DNA of 64,000 nt, taken from Lachnospiraceae bacterium. Lineage in GTDB: Bacteria > Bacillota > Clostridia > Lachnospirales > Lachnospiraceae. A program made the position numbers and the translations under genes. Positions 27,515-34,902 of this stretch are shown one piece after another (the stretch's first letter is position 1; the number at the start of each line of letters is the position of its first letter). The notes beneath the pieces were generated by a model, which saw only the letters and a list, made by a program, of their open reading frames with translations, was not told the origin of the DNA and made no database searches. The DNA is taken from assembly GCA_910574195.1 (NCBI GenBank), contig CAJTBF010000010.1, forward strand, positions 62,001 to 126,000, given 5' to 3'.

Positions 27515-27877
27515 ATGCATCAGGAACAGGTACCGGACAGAATTGTGCAGGAGCTGGTTCCGGGGAAAGAAATTACCATTGCCCATCTCATTGCAAGTCC
27601 GGATATGACGTTATATGAAAAGCTGGGATTGGATCCCCGTATGGAACACAGCAAGTCAGCCATCGGAGTCCTTACGATCAGTCCGGCGGAGACGGCAATT
27701 ATTGCGGCGGACATTGCCATCAAAGCGTCCGGAATTGAACTGGGATTTGTGGACCGTTTCAACGGCACATTAATTGTAACCGGGACAATTTCCGAGACGG
27801 AGGCGGCTCTGCGTGCAGTGTTGGATTACGTGGAGAGAAAGATGGGCTTCTCCGTCTGTGAGATTACAAGAACATGA
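27515..27877 (+). CDS. Circularly permuted BMC shell protein (PduU/EutS-type hexamer subunit)
   Basis: A 120-residue single-BMC-domain protein of the permuted EutS/PduU class: RIVQELVPGKEITIAHLIASP at the N-terminus (split here into RIVQELVPGKEITIAHL plus IASP), then GVLTISPAETAIIAADIAIK and LGFVDRFNGTLIVTG. PduU-type hexamers form facets with a small beta-barrel over the pore rather than an open channel. The ATG at 27515 lies 9 bases after GGAGGG; an ATG at 27491 overlaps the activase gene and is less likely. It is the only permuted shell gene in the locus. Confidence 0.88.
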   Translation: MHQEQVPDRIVQELVPGKEITIAHLIASPDMTLYEKLGLDPRMEHSKSAIGVLTISPAETAIIAADIAIKASGIELGFVDRFNGTLIVTGTISETEAALRAVLDYVERKMGFSVCEITRT

Positions 27878-28010
27878 CAGGGTTGCCGGAGCAGGAAGGA
27901 AACTTTGAGACTTCTGGAACATCTGAAAGAGAAAGGGACGTACTTCCCTGGGAAATGGACGGGCAGGAAAAGGAAACTGTTGGAAGTGGAAAAATCAACA
28001 GGAAAGCAAA

Positions 28011-28039
28011 TTGACTGGTGTGGGGTTGTGTGGTAACAT
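28011..28039 (+). promoter_or_regulatory. Internal promoter candidate before the aldolase gene
   Basis: TTGACT (28011-28016), 17-base spacer, TAACAT (28034-28039), in the 219-base gap between the first shell gene and the aldolase gene. It could raise expression of the downstream cargo and shell genes relative to the dehydratase. The rest of the gap has no gene. Confidence 0.4.
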
Positions 28040-28096
28040 AAAGGCAGAAGCAACAGAAAACAACGTTTTTTGTAAAAATCCAAGGAGGATAAAAGG

Positions 28097-28900
28097 ATGC
28101 AAAACGAATACGAAATCAAAAAAGAAATGTGCGAAATTGGAAAACGAGTTTACAACCGCGGTATGGTTGCTGCAAACGACGGTAATTTTTCCGTAAAATT
28201 GAACGACAATGAATTTTTATGTACGCCGACCGGTGTCAGCAAAGGATTCATGACGCCGGAATTTATCTGTAAAGTGGACGCAGAGGGAAGAGTGCTGCAG
28301 GCAAACAAAGGATTTAAGCCTTCTTCCGAGATTAAGATGCATATGCGTGTCTACAAAGAGAGACCGGACGTGACGTCTGTAATCCATGCGCATCCGTTGT
28401 ATGCAACAACATTTGCGATTGCAGGGATTCCGTTGACACAGCCGATTATGCCGGAGGCGGTTATCGCACTTGGATGTGTTCCGATTGCAAAGTACGGCAC
28501 ACCGTCCACAGAGGAGATTCCGGATGCGGTGTCCGAACATTTACAGTATTTTGATGCGGTTCTTCTGGAGAATCATGGTGCATTGACCTATTCCGATTCT
28601 CTGCTGAACGCATATCATAAGATGGAATCCGTAGAATTTTATGCACGTCTGCTGTGGCAGTGTATGCAGATCGGCGGGCCGCAGGAACTGAGCAAAGACC
28701 AGGTAGAGAGACTCTATGAGATTCGGAGACAGTTCGGTTTGTCCGGAAAGCATCCGGCAGATCTTTGCCCCAATGCAAAGGCAGGAAAACCAAGCTGCCA
28801 TACATGCGGCAAGGGATGCGGCAGCAGCGCGGCGCCGGCGGCAGATAAAGATCTGGTAGCTTCTATTACAAAGAAAGTAATGGAGCAGTTGGGAATGTAG
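28097..28900 (+). CDS. fucA: L-fuculose/L-rhamnulose-1-phosphate aldolase with Cys-rich linker and C-terminal encapsulation peptide
   Basis: A 267-residue protein. The class II aldolase domain (about 1-215) has GNFSVK, acid Glu78 and zinc ligands His97, His99 (HAH) and His160 (ENHGAL). It should split deoxyhexulose-1-phosphates into DHAP and L-lactaldehyde. After the domain comes a linker with Cys224, Cys234, Cys237 and Cys241 (CHTCGKGC core), an Ala/Pro spacer, and the terminal amphipathic helix LVASITKKVMEQLGM, a typical encapsulation peptide. An aldolase inside a glycyl-radical compartment is the hallmark of the fucose/rhamnose (GRM5) type. The four cysteines could hold zinc or an Fe-S cluster; this is inference. 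The ATG at 28097 follows AAGGAGG. RhaD is an alternative specificity. Confidence 0.88.
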   Translation: MQNEYEIKKEMCEIGKRVYNRGMVAANDGNFSVKLNDNEFLCTPTGVSKGFMTPEFICKVDAEGRVLQANKGFKPSSEIKMHMRVYKERPDVTSVIHAHPLYATTFAIAGIPLTQPIMPEAVIALGCVPIAKYGTPSTEEIPDAVSEHLQYFDAVLLENHGALTYSDSLLNAYHKMESVEFYARLLWQCMQIGGPQELSKDQVERLYEIRRQFGLSGKHPADLCPNAKAGKPSCHTCGKGCGSSAAPAADKDLVASITKKVMEQLGM

Positions 28901-28931
28901 AAGACTTTCCGGACAGGAAAAGAGGACTGCT

Positions 28932-29444
28932 ATGAACGAACAGGAGATTTCCAATGTGGTGAAAGCCGTATTGGAAGAAAGAGAGAAAAAAGGCGTTTCA
29001 CGGAATGAAAAGCATGTTTGTACCTGCAAGAAGCATAGAATGACATTGGATATCGCCAATACGCTGATCGGAAAGATTCGCGGGGAGGCGGAACGGATGG
29101 GAGTTTGCGTGGTGATTGCAGTGGCGGATGAGGCCGGACATCCTGTGGCCGTCCAGAGTATGGACGGCGCCTACATAGCAAGCTTTGAGATTGCGCTGAA
29201 CAAGGCTTTTACGTCGGCAAGTTTAAAGATGTCCACGCAGACGCTCTCAGGATTGAGCCAGCCGGGACAGTCTTTGTACGGAATCCAGTTTACCAACGGC
29301 GGGCGGATCGTGATTTTCGGCGGCGGGGAGGTACTGGAGGCGGACGGGGCACTGATTGGCGCTCTGGGGGTAAGCGGAGGCTCCGCAGCAGAGGACACCC
29401 GGCTTGCCGCCTACGGAAAAGAAGTATTTGAAACGGGCATTTGA
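28932..29444 (+). CDS. GlcG/HbpS-type protein (PduO C-terminal-like) with N-terminal encapsulation peptide
   Basis: A 170-residue protein. Residues 1-20 (MNEQEISNVVKAVLEERE) form an amphipathic targeting helix, a short linker contains HVCTCKKH, and residues 38-168 are the GlcG/HbpS (DUF336) fold with VVIAVADEAGHPVAVQSMDGA, NKAFTSAS and GALGVSGGSAAED. This fold binds heme in HbpS and cobalamin or heme in PduO C-terminal domains. In a B12-independent locus heme or another redox role is more likely than corrinoid handling. It is encoded between the aldolase and aldehyde dehydrogenase genes. Its exact function in these compartments is not established. Confidence 0.82.
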   Translation: MNEQEISNVVKAVLEEREKKGVSRNEKHVCTCKKHRMTLDIANTLIGKIRGEAERMGVCVVIAVADEAGHPVAVQSMDGAYIASFEIALNKAFTSASLKMSTQTLSGLSQPGQSLYGIQFTNGGRIVIFGGGEVLEADGALIGALGVSGGSAAEDTRLAAYGKEVFETGI

Positions 29445-29570
29445 AGTGATCATTTAAATGCCATAGTATGCAGGAAAGCTGCTTAAGGCAGATTTTCTGT
29501 ATCTAAACCGAACAGTTGCCCTTAACGGGATGCTCTTGTGTCCTGGGGTGGCTGATAAGGAGGGAATAAC

Positions 29571-30959
29571 GTGTCTGTAAATGAACAGATGGTACAGGAC
29601 ATTGTGCAGGAAGTGATGGCAAAGATGCAGATTGCTTCCGAAGTGACGGGCAATCATGGTGTGTTTCGGGATATGAACGATGCCATTGCGGCTGCAAAGA
29701 AAGCACAGAAGGTTGTCGGCAGAATGTCCATGGACCAGAGGGAAAAGATTATTTCCTGTATTCGTGCGAAGATCAAAGAACATGCGGAGATCCTTGCGCG
29801 TATGGGAGTACAGGAGACCGGCATGGGGAATGTCGGACATAAGATTCTCAAGCATCAGCTTGTGGCGGAGAAGACGCCGGGAACGGAGGATATCACAACG
29901 ACGGCCTGGTCGGGAGACAGAGGGCTGACGTTGATTGAGATGGGACCGTTCGGAGTCATCGGTGCGATCACACCATGTACGAACCCCAGTGAGACGGTGC
30001 TGTGTAATACGATCGGCATGCTGGCGGGAGGAAATACGGTGGTATTCAATCCACATCCGGCGGCAATCCGGACTTCGATCTATGCAATCAATCTGCTGAA
30101 CGAGGCATCCATCGAAGCAGGCGGTCCGGACAATATCGCCTGTACGGTGGAGAAGCCGACGCTGGAATCCAGCGACATTATGATGAAGCATAAGGATATC
30201 CCGCTGATCGCGGCAACAGGCGGTCCGGGTGTGGTAACGGCAGTGCTTTCCTCCGGAAAGCGCGGGATCGGCGCCGGAGCCGGAAATCCGCCGGCGCTGG
30301 TGGATGAGACGGCAGATATTCGCAAGGCGGCCGAGGATATTGTAAATGGCTGTACATTTGACAACAATCTGCCCTGTATTGCGGAGAAAGAAATTGTGGC
30401 GGTGGATGCCATCGCAGACGAACTGATGCATTATCTCGTATCCGAGCAGGGCTGTTATCTGGCATCCAAAGAGGAACAGGATGCGCTGGTCAATGTGGTG
30501 CTGCAAAATGGCCGGCTGAACCGGAAATGTGTCGGAAGGGATGCAAAGACGTTACTGGGCCTGATCGGTGTAACGGTGCCGGATAATATTCGGTGTATTA
30601 CATTTGAAGGACAAAAGGAGCATCCCCTGATTGCAGAAGAACTGATGATGCCCATTCTGGGTGTGGTACGTGCGAAGAATTTCGAGGATGCCGTAGAGCA
30701 GGCCGTCTGGTTAGAGCATGGCAACCGCCATTCCGCACATATCCATTCCAAAAATGTGGATAACATCACCAGGTATGCTAAGGCCATTGATACGGCGATT
30801 CTTGTGAAAAACGGTCCGTCCTATGCGGCGCTCGGATTTGGCGGAGAAGGCTTTTGTACCTTTACGATTGCAAGCCGTACCGGTGAAGGACTTACAAGCG
30901 CAAGTTCCTTTACAAAGAGAAGACGCTGTGTGATGTGCGACAGTCTGTGCATCCGATAG
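29571..30959 (+). CDS. pduP: CoA-acylating propionaldehyde dehydrogenase (PduP-like) with N-terminal encapsulation peptide
   Basis: A 462-residue aldehyde dehydrogenase. The first ~18 residues (NEQMVQDIVQEVMAKMQ) are the amphipathic targeting helix found on PduP. The catalytic cysteine is Cys269 in FDNNLPCIAEKE, and the cofactor region includes PCTNPSETVLCNTIG and ATGGPGVVTAV. It converts propanal, CoA and NAD+ to propionyl-CoA and NADH, recycling CoA with PduL. The start is a GTG at 29571 preceded by AAGGAGGG. The 126-base gap before it contains no gene. Confidence 0.92.
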   Translation: MSVNEQMVQDIVQEVMAKMQIASEVTGNHGVFRDMNDAIAAAKKAQKVVGRMSMDQREKIISCIRAKIKEHAEILARMGVQETGMGNVGHKILKHQLVAEKTPGTEDITTTAWSGDRGLTLIEMGPFGVIGAITPCTNPSETVLCNTIGMLAGGNTVVFNPHPAAIRTSIYAINLLNEASIEAGGPDNIACTVEKPTLESSDIMMKHKDIPLIAATGGPGVVTAVLSSGKRGIGAGAGNPPALVDETADIRKAAEDIVNGCTFDNNLPCIAEKEIVAVDAIADELMHYLVSEQGCYLASKEEQDALVNVVLQNGRLNRKCVGRDAKTLLGLIGVTVPDNIRCITFEGQKEHPLIAEELMMPILGVVRAKNFEDAVEQAVWLEHGNRHSAHIHSKNVDNITRYAKAIDTAILVKNGPSYAALGFGGEGFCTFTIASRTGEGLTSASSFTKRRRCVMCDSLCIR

Positions 30960-30983
30960 ATTCTGTAAAGTGAGGAGATAAAT

Positions 30984-32198
30984 ATGGAAATGAATTCTGC
31001 AAATGTAGAAGCCGTTGTAAAGCAGGTGCTGGAAAGCATGCTGAAACAGCCGGTGGAAAAGCCGGCGGGCGTATCGCAGGGAAGCCAGGGAATCCCAAAG
31101 ACGGCGCATGTTGCGATGCTGACGGCTCTGGAACATTATGATGTAAAGGAGTTTCCGATGCCGGAAGTGGGCGACGGAGACATCCTTGTAAAAGTAGAAG
31201 GGTGCGGTGTCTGCGGAACAGACGCCCATGAATTTAAAAAAGATCCGTTCGGACTGATTCCGGTTGCCCTGGGACATGAGGGAACCGGAGAGATCGTGAA
31301 GATGGGCAAAGACGTGAAGGCGGACAGTGCCGGAAAACCATTAAAGGTTGGGGATAAGGTGGTAACCTGTATGATCTTCAAGGATAATCCGGATATCACG
31401 ATGTACGATCTGAATAAGCAGAATGTGGGCGGCGCAGATGTGTACGGGTTGCTCCCGGACGACGACATCCATTTGAACGGTTGGTTTTCCGACTATATTC
31501 TGATTCGAAAGGGCTCCACGGTATTTAATGTAAGTGATCTGGATCTGAAATCCAGAATTCTCATCGAACCCTGCGCCGTGTTGGTGCATGCGGTGGAACG
31601 GGCAAAGACCACCGGAATCCTGCGCTTTAACAGCAGAGTGGTAGTGCAGGGTTGTGGGCCGATTGGTCTGATCTGTATTGCGGTACTGCGTACCATGGGA
31701 ATTGAGAATATTGTGGCAGTGGACGGGAATCAGCAGAGACTGGATTTTGCAAAACGGATGGGCGCGGAGCATTCGGTGAACTTTATGGATTTCAAAGGAA
31801 TTGAAGCGCTCTCAGGCGGCGTAAAAGATGCATTCGGAGGATATGAGGCGGATTTCGCATTCCAGTGTACGGGATCTCCGGTTGCCCATGCGAACATCTA
31901 TAAGTTTATCCGCAACGGCGGCGGTCTCTGTGAACTGGGCTTCTTCATCAACGGTGGAGATGCGACAATCAATCCGCACTTCGATCTGTGTTCGAAGGAG
32001 ATCACGCTGGTAGGTTCCTGGGTATATACCCTGAGAGATTATGCAACGACGTTTGATTTCCTGAAACGGGCAAAAGCAATCGGACTTCCGATGGATGATC
32101 TGATTACACATGAATTCCCGCTGGATCAGATCAACGAAGCGCATGTGACCAATCTGAAGCAGGAAGGCCTGAAGATTGCGATTGTGAATAAAGACTGA
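30984..32198 (+). CDS. Zinc-type (MDR) alcohol dehydrogenase with N-terminal encapsulation peptide
   Basis: A 404-residue medium-chain dehydrogenase. Residues 1-22 (NVEAVVKQVLESMLKQ) form a targeting helix, followed by a flexible linker. The catalytic metal region is GCGVCGTDAHEF (Cys) and GHEGTGEI (His, Glu), with Cys in EPCAVLVHAVERA; the nucleotide fold starts at VVVQGCGPIGLI. The usual four-cysteine structural zinc lobe (CxxCxxCx7C) is missing: that position reads VVTCMIFKDNPDITMYDLN. It may reduce lactaldehyde to propanediol or propanal to propanol within the shell. Two alcohol dehydrogenases in one locus imply different steps, and this one is the clearly targeted enzyme. Confidence 0.82.
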   Translation: MEMNSANVEAVVKQVLESMLKQPVEKPAGVSQGSQGIPKTAHVAMLTALEHYDVKEFPMPEVGDGDILVKVEGCGVCGTDAHEFKKDPFGLIPVALGHEGTGEIVKMGKDVKADSAGKPLKVGDKVVTCMIFKDNPDITMYDLNKQNVGGADVYGLLPDDDIHLNGWFSDYILIRKGSTVFNVSDLDLKSRILIEPCAVLVHAVERAKTTGILRFNSRVVVQGCGPIGLICIAVLRTMGIENIVAVDGNQQRLDFAKRMGAEHSVNFMDFKGIEALSGGVKDAFGGYEADFAFQCTGSPVAHANIYKFIRNGGGLCELGFFINGGDATINPHFDLCSKEITLVGSWVYTLRDYATTFDFLKRAKAIGLPMDDLITHEFPLDQINEAHVTNLKQEGLKIAIVNKD

Positions 32199-32305
32199 TC
32201 ACAGGAAATGCGAAGCTCCTTCGAAGAGCAGCGCAGCAGAAGGACGCAGAAGGCTGACTGTTTGGAACGCTTCAATCCAAACGGAAACGAAAAAGGAGCA
32301 GAATA

Positions 32306-32650
32306 ATGGGAGAAGCAGTAGGGATGTTGGAGGTGTTCGGACTGGCGACCGCCTTTGCGGCGGCAGACGCCGGGTGCAAGGCAGGCAATGTCCAGTTAGA
32401 GACGTTCGACAAAAATAAGCCGGCAAATGCAGACGAATTGCCCGTACCATTGATCGTGATGGTGAAGTTTCGGGGAAGTGTATCGGATGTGGAAGCGGCA
32501 TTGGAAGCAGCAAAGAGCAAAGCGGAAGAGCTGGCCGGCGTGGTGAATGAATACGCCATTGCACGGCCCACGGAAGACACTGAGAAAATGTTAAAATTAA
32601 GCGGTCTGGATAAAGGAAAACCAAATAAAAAATATTTGAAAGAAGTTTAG
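32306..32650 (+). CDS. BMC-H shell protein, divergent pore loop
   Basis: A 114-residue single BMC-domain protein ([20 protein letters not shown]). Compared with its neighbours it has an insertion before the pore strand ([19 protein letters not shown]) in place of the [16 protein letters not shown] pore segment, plus a charged C-terminal tail ([14 protein letters not shown]). Shell hexamers with altered pores may pass different metabolites or serve as structural tiles. AAAGGAG precedes the ATG. It starts a run of four shell genes at 32306-33807. Confidence 0.85.
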   Translation: MGEAVGMLEVFGLATAFAAADAGCKAGNVQLETFDKNKPANADELPVPLIVMVKFRGSVSDVEAALEAAKSKAEELAGVVNEYAIARPTEDTEKMLKLSGLDKGKPNKKYLKEV

Positions 32651-32663
32651 GAGGAGCAAAAAA

Positions 32664-32939
32664 ATGGCACAGCAGGCATTAGGAATGGTAGAAACAAGAG
32701 GACTGACAGCAGCGATTGAAGCAGCGGATGCGATGACAAAAGCAGCGGAAGTTACATTGGTAGGAACCGAGAAGATTGGTTCCGGTCTGGTAACAGTGAT
32801 GGTGCGCGGAGACGTGGGAGCAGTAAAGGCAGCAGTAGAGACAGGCGCAGATGCGGCAGGCAGACTTGGGGAACTGGTTGCAACACATGTCATTCCAAGA
32901 CCGCATGACGATGTGGAAAAAATCCTTCCGACGATCTAA
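32664..32939 (+). CDS. BMC-H shell protein (PduA/EutM-type)
   Basis: A 91-residue canonical hexamer subunit: [18 protein letters not shown], pore segment [20 protein letters not shown] and [15 protein letters not shown]. It would make up much of the facet surface, with a small polar pore for propanediol and other small molecules. It is nearly identical to the BMC domain of 33277-33807, apparently a recent duplication with one divergent shell gene between. It starts 13 bases after the previous stop with AGGAGG. Confidence 0.92.
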   Translation: MAQQALGMVETRGLTAAIEAADAMTKAAEVTLVGTEKIGSGLVTVMVRGDVGAVKAAVETGADAAGRLGELVATHVIPRPHDDVEKILPTI

Positions 32940-32978
32940 GAAAAAAGATCCGGGCAGGACGGCGAAAGGGGCAGTCTC

Positions 32979-33263
32979 ATGGGACAGGCGTATGGATTTT
33001 TTGAAATCCCAAGTGTAACGGCGGCGGTAGTCGCATTGGATATTATGTGTAAAACGGCAGAGGTGGAGATGGTGACCTGGGAGAAAAAACTGGGTGGAAG
33101 GCTGGTGACGCTCATCATCCGCGGGGATGTCTCTGCCGTCACACAGGCAATGGAAGCCGCCGTGAAAGGTGGAATAAAGAAGCCGGCAGCTTATGTGGTG
33201 ATCCCAAGTCTTCATGAGGAGGTTCTGAAGATCATCAACAGCAGTGCAAACCGGGTAAGCTAA
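32979..33263 (+). CDS. BMC-H shell protein, divergent
   Basis: A 94-residue BMC-domain protein: [46 protein letters not shown] and [15 protein letters not shown]. The pore segment KKLGGRLVT differs from the KIGSGLVT of the flanking paralogues, placing an Arg near the pore. It lies between the two near-identical shell genes. A different permeability or a redox-type role is possible; this is inference. Confidence 0.88.
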   Translation: MGQAYGFFEIPSVTAAVVALDIMCKTAEVEMVTWEKKLGGRLVTLIIRGDVSAVTQAMEAAVKGGIKKPAAYVVIPSLHEEVLKIINSSANRVS

Positions 33264-33276
33264 GGAGGCAGTTATT

Positions 33277-33807
33277 ATGGCAGAAGACAAGAAGCCGACA
33301 AATCAGGAAAATACGGAAGAGACTTCCAAAGCTGCAGAGACAGCGAAGAAGAGCACCGCAAAGACCAAAAGTACGGCAAAAAAGACTGTCGGTACGGCAA
33401 AAGCTGCATCCGCAAAGAAGACGGCGACGGCAAAAGCACCGGCAAAGACGATTGAGAGAATGAAGCAGGCAGCACAGCCGGCAGAAGAAGGAATCGTACA
33501 ATCAACAATCCAGAAGGAGGAAAAAAGAATGGCACAGGAAGCATTGGGAATGGTAGAAACAAGAGGTCTGGTAGCATCTATTGAAGCGGCGGATACCATG
33601 CTGAAAGCGGCGAATGTAGTTTTGGTGGGAACCGAAAAGATCGGTTCCGGTCTGGTAACCGTAATGGTGCGCGGAGACGTGGGAGCAGTAAAATCTGCAG
33701 TAGAGTCCGGCGCGGAAGCAGCCGGAAGACTTGGGGAACTGGTTGCGACTCATGTAATTCCGAGACCGCACGGTGACGTAGAGAAGATTCTTCCGGCAAT
33801 CAAATAA
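33277..33807 (+). CDS. BMC-H shell protein with 84-residue Lys/Ala-rich N-terminal extension and internal start
   Basis: A 176-residue product. Residues 1-84 are low-complexity and very rich in Lys, Ala, Thr and Glu ([19 protein letters not shown]), histone H1-like and probably disordered. Residues 85-176 form a canonical BMC domain ([43 protein letters not shown]). Codon 85 is an ATG at 33529 with its own AAGGAGG at 33514-33520, 8 bases upstream, as strong as the outer site (TAAGGAGG before 33277). The gene may therefore yield both a tailed 176-residue and an untailed 92-residue subunit. The tail could project from the shell and bind nucleic acid, cargo or other shells; this is inference. 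Confidence 0.88.
   Translation: MAEDKKPTNQENTEETSKAAETAKKSTAKTKSTAKKTVGTAKAASAKKTATAKAPAKTIERMKQAAQPAEEGIVQSTIQKEEKRMAQEALGMVETRGLVASIEAADTMLKAANVVLVGTEKIGSGLVTVMVRGDVGAVKSAVESGAEAAGRLGELVATHVIPRPHGDVEKILPAIK
33514..33531 (+). promoter_or_regulatory. Internal ribosome binding site and ATG inside the tailed shell gene
   Basis: AAGGAGG (33514-33520), 8-base spacer, ATG (33529-33531), in frame. The following codons match the start of the untailed paralogue at 32664 ([13 protein letters not shown]). It also encodes the residues KEEKR of the long form. Confidence 0.7.
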
Positions 33808-33833
33808 AGATACAAAACGTATTTGAAAGAGAG

Positions 33834-33919
33834 GGATACCGGGGAATCCGGTCTCCGGTATCCGATCATGGAAGTTTGATGCCGTTACCGAATCCGTCCG
33901 CAGAGGATGGACGGTAACG
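33834..33919 (+). other. Two stem-loops between the shell genes and pduL
   Basis: GGATACCGG/CCGGTATCC (33834-33863) and CGTTACCG/CGGTAACG with an inner CCGTCC/GGATGG pairing (33883-33919) fill most of the 142-base gap. Neither has a U-run. They could protect the 3' end of processed shell-gene mRNA, which must be made in excess, or cause partial termination. Confidence 0.5.
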
Positions 33920-33949
33920 TTTGCGTATTGTCAAACGAGGAGAAGGAAT

Positions 33950-34597
33950 ATGGACAATAAGAATGTAGCATTGATAACGAAAATGGTTTTGGAAGCCATC
34001 GAGCAGCAGAAAACCGCAGAGGAAAACGGCTATCTGGTTCCTGTGGGGGTATCGGCGCGACATGTCCATCTGACGCAGGAACACGTGGAGGCGCTGTTCG
34101 GAGAAGGTTATCAGCTTACAAAGAAAAAAGAGCTGATGGGCGGGCAGTATGCATCCAACGAGACGGTTACAATCGTGGGACTGAAATTACGCGCCATCGA
34201 AAATGTTCGGATTCTGGGACCTGTCAGAAGCAAGTCTCAGGTGGAGGTATCTGCAACAGATACCATTCGGCTCGGTGTAAAAGTGCCGGTTCGGGAATCC
34301 GGAAATGTGGCGGGTTCGGCTGCAATTGCAGTGGTCGGTCCCAAAGGGGTAATCTATCTGGAGGAAGGATGTATCATTGCAAAACGCCACATTCATATGG
34401 CTCCAAAAGACGCGATGGCGGCAGGGGTACATGACGGGGATATTGTATCCGTGAAAGCAGACAATGAGCGCGGAACGGTATTTCAACATGTACAAATCCG
34501 TGTGGACGACAGTTTCACGCTGGAAATGCATATCGATACAGACGAAGCAAATGCAGCCCAAATTGCAACCGGAGATACCGTAAGAATTATAAAATAG
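33950..34597 (+). CDS. pduL: PduL-type phosphate propanoyltransferase with N-terminal encapsulation peptide
   Basis: A 215-residue PduL with its two-barrel fold. The metal-binding histidines are in GVSARHVHLTQEH (about 48) and IAKRHIHMAPKDA (about 145). Residues 1-20 (NVALITKMVLEAIEQQ) form the targeting helix. It swaps CoA for phosphate on propionyl-CoA, returning CoA to PduP and exporting propionyl-phosphate for ATP synthesis. GAGGAGAAGG precedes the ATG. No propionate kinase gene is in the window. Confidence 0.94.
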   Translation: MDNKNVALITKMVLEAIEQQKTAEENGYLVPVGVSARHVHLTQEHVEALFGEGYQLTKKKELMGGQYASNETVTIVGLKLRAIENVRILGPVRSKSQVEVSATDTIRLGVKVPVRESGNVAGSAAIAVVGPKGVIYLEEGCIIAKRHIHMAPKDAMAAGVHDGDIVSVKADNERGTVFQHVQIRVDDSFTLEMHIDTDEANAAQIATGDTVRIIK

Positions 34598-34627
34598 GCG
34601 GTAAGCCGATTGCAGGAGGAGAAACAT

Positions 34628-34894
34628 ATGCTTATTGGAAAGGTAGCAGGAAGTGTTGTATCAACACGGAAAAGTGAAAATTTAATCGGCAATAAGTTCA
34701 TGATCGTCCATGTGCTGGAGCCCATGCAGAACGGTGCAAAGCAATTGATCGCCGTGGATAAGATCGGTGCGGGGATCGGAGAGTATGTGCTGGTGGCGCA
34801 GGGAAGTGCGGCCAGAGTTGGCAGCGGACTTGAGAACGCCCCTGTGGATGCGGCAATTGTGGGGATTATTGACGATGGAACAGGACTGGAGTAG
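34628..34894 (+). CDS. BMC-P pentameric vertex protein (EutN/CcmL/PduN)
   Basis: An 88-residue EutN/CcmL-fold protein: MLIGKVAGSVVSTRK, FMIVHVL, AVDKIGAGIGEYVLVAQGSAAR and AAIVGIIDD. Pentamers close the twelve vertices of the shell. The ATG at 34628 lies 7 bases after AGGAGGA; an upstream TTG at 34610 overlaps the site. It is the only pentamer gene in this locus, while many other compartment types encode two or three. Confidence 0.93.
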   Translation: MLIGKVAGSVVSTRKSENLIGNKFMIVHVLEPMQNGAKQLIAVDKIGAGIGEYVLVAQGSAARVGSGLENAPVDAAIVGIIDDGTGLE

Positions 34895-34902
34895 TGAGAG
34901 TT

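Noticed and set aside
29454-30506. 350-codon minus-strand frame
   Set aside because: It is antisense to the aldehyde dehydrogenase gene; its His/Arg/Cys-rich product has no family features.
32306-33807. CRISPR-like or simple repeat signal from repeated sequence blocks
   Set aside because: The repetition comes from paralogous shell genes in frame, not from short direct repeats with spacers.
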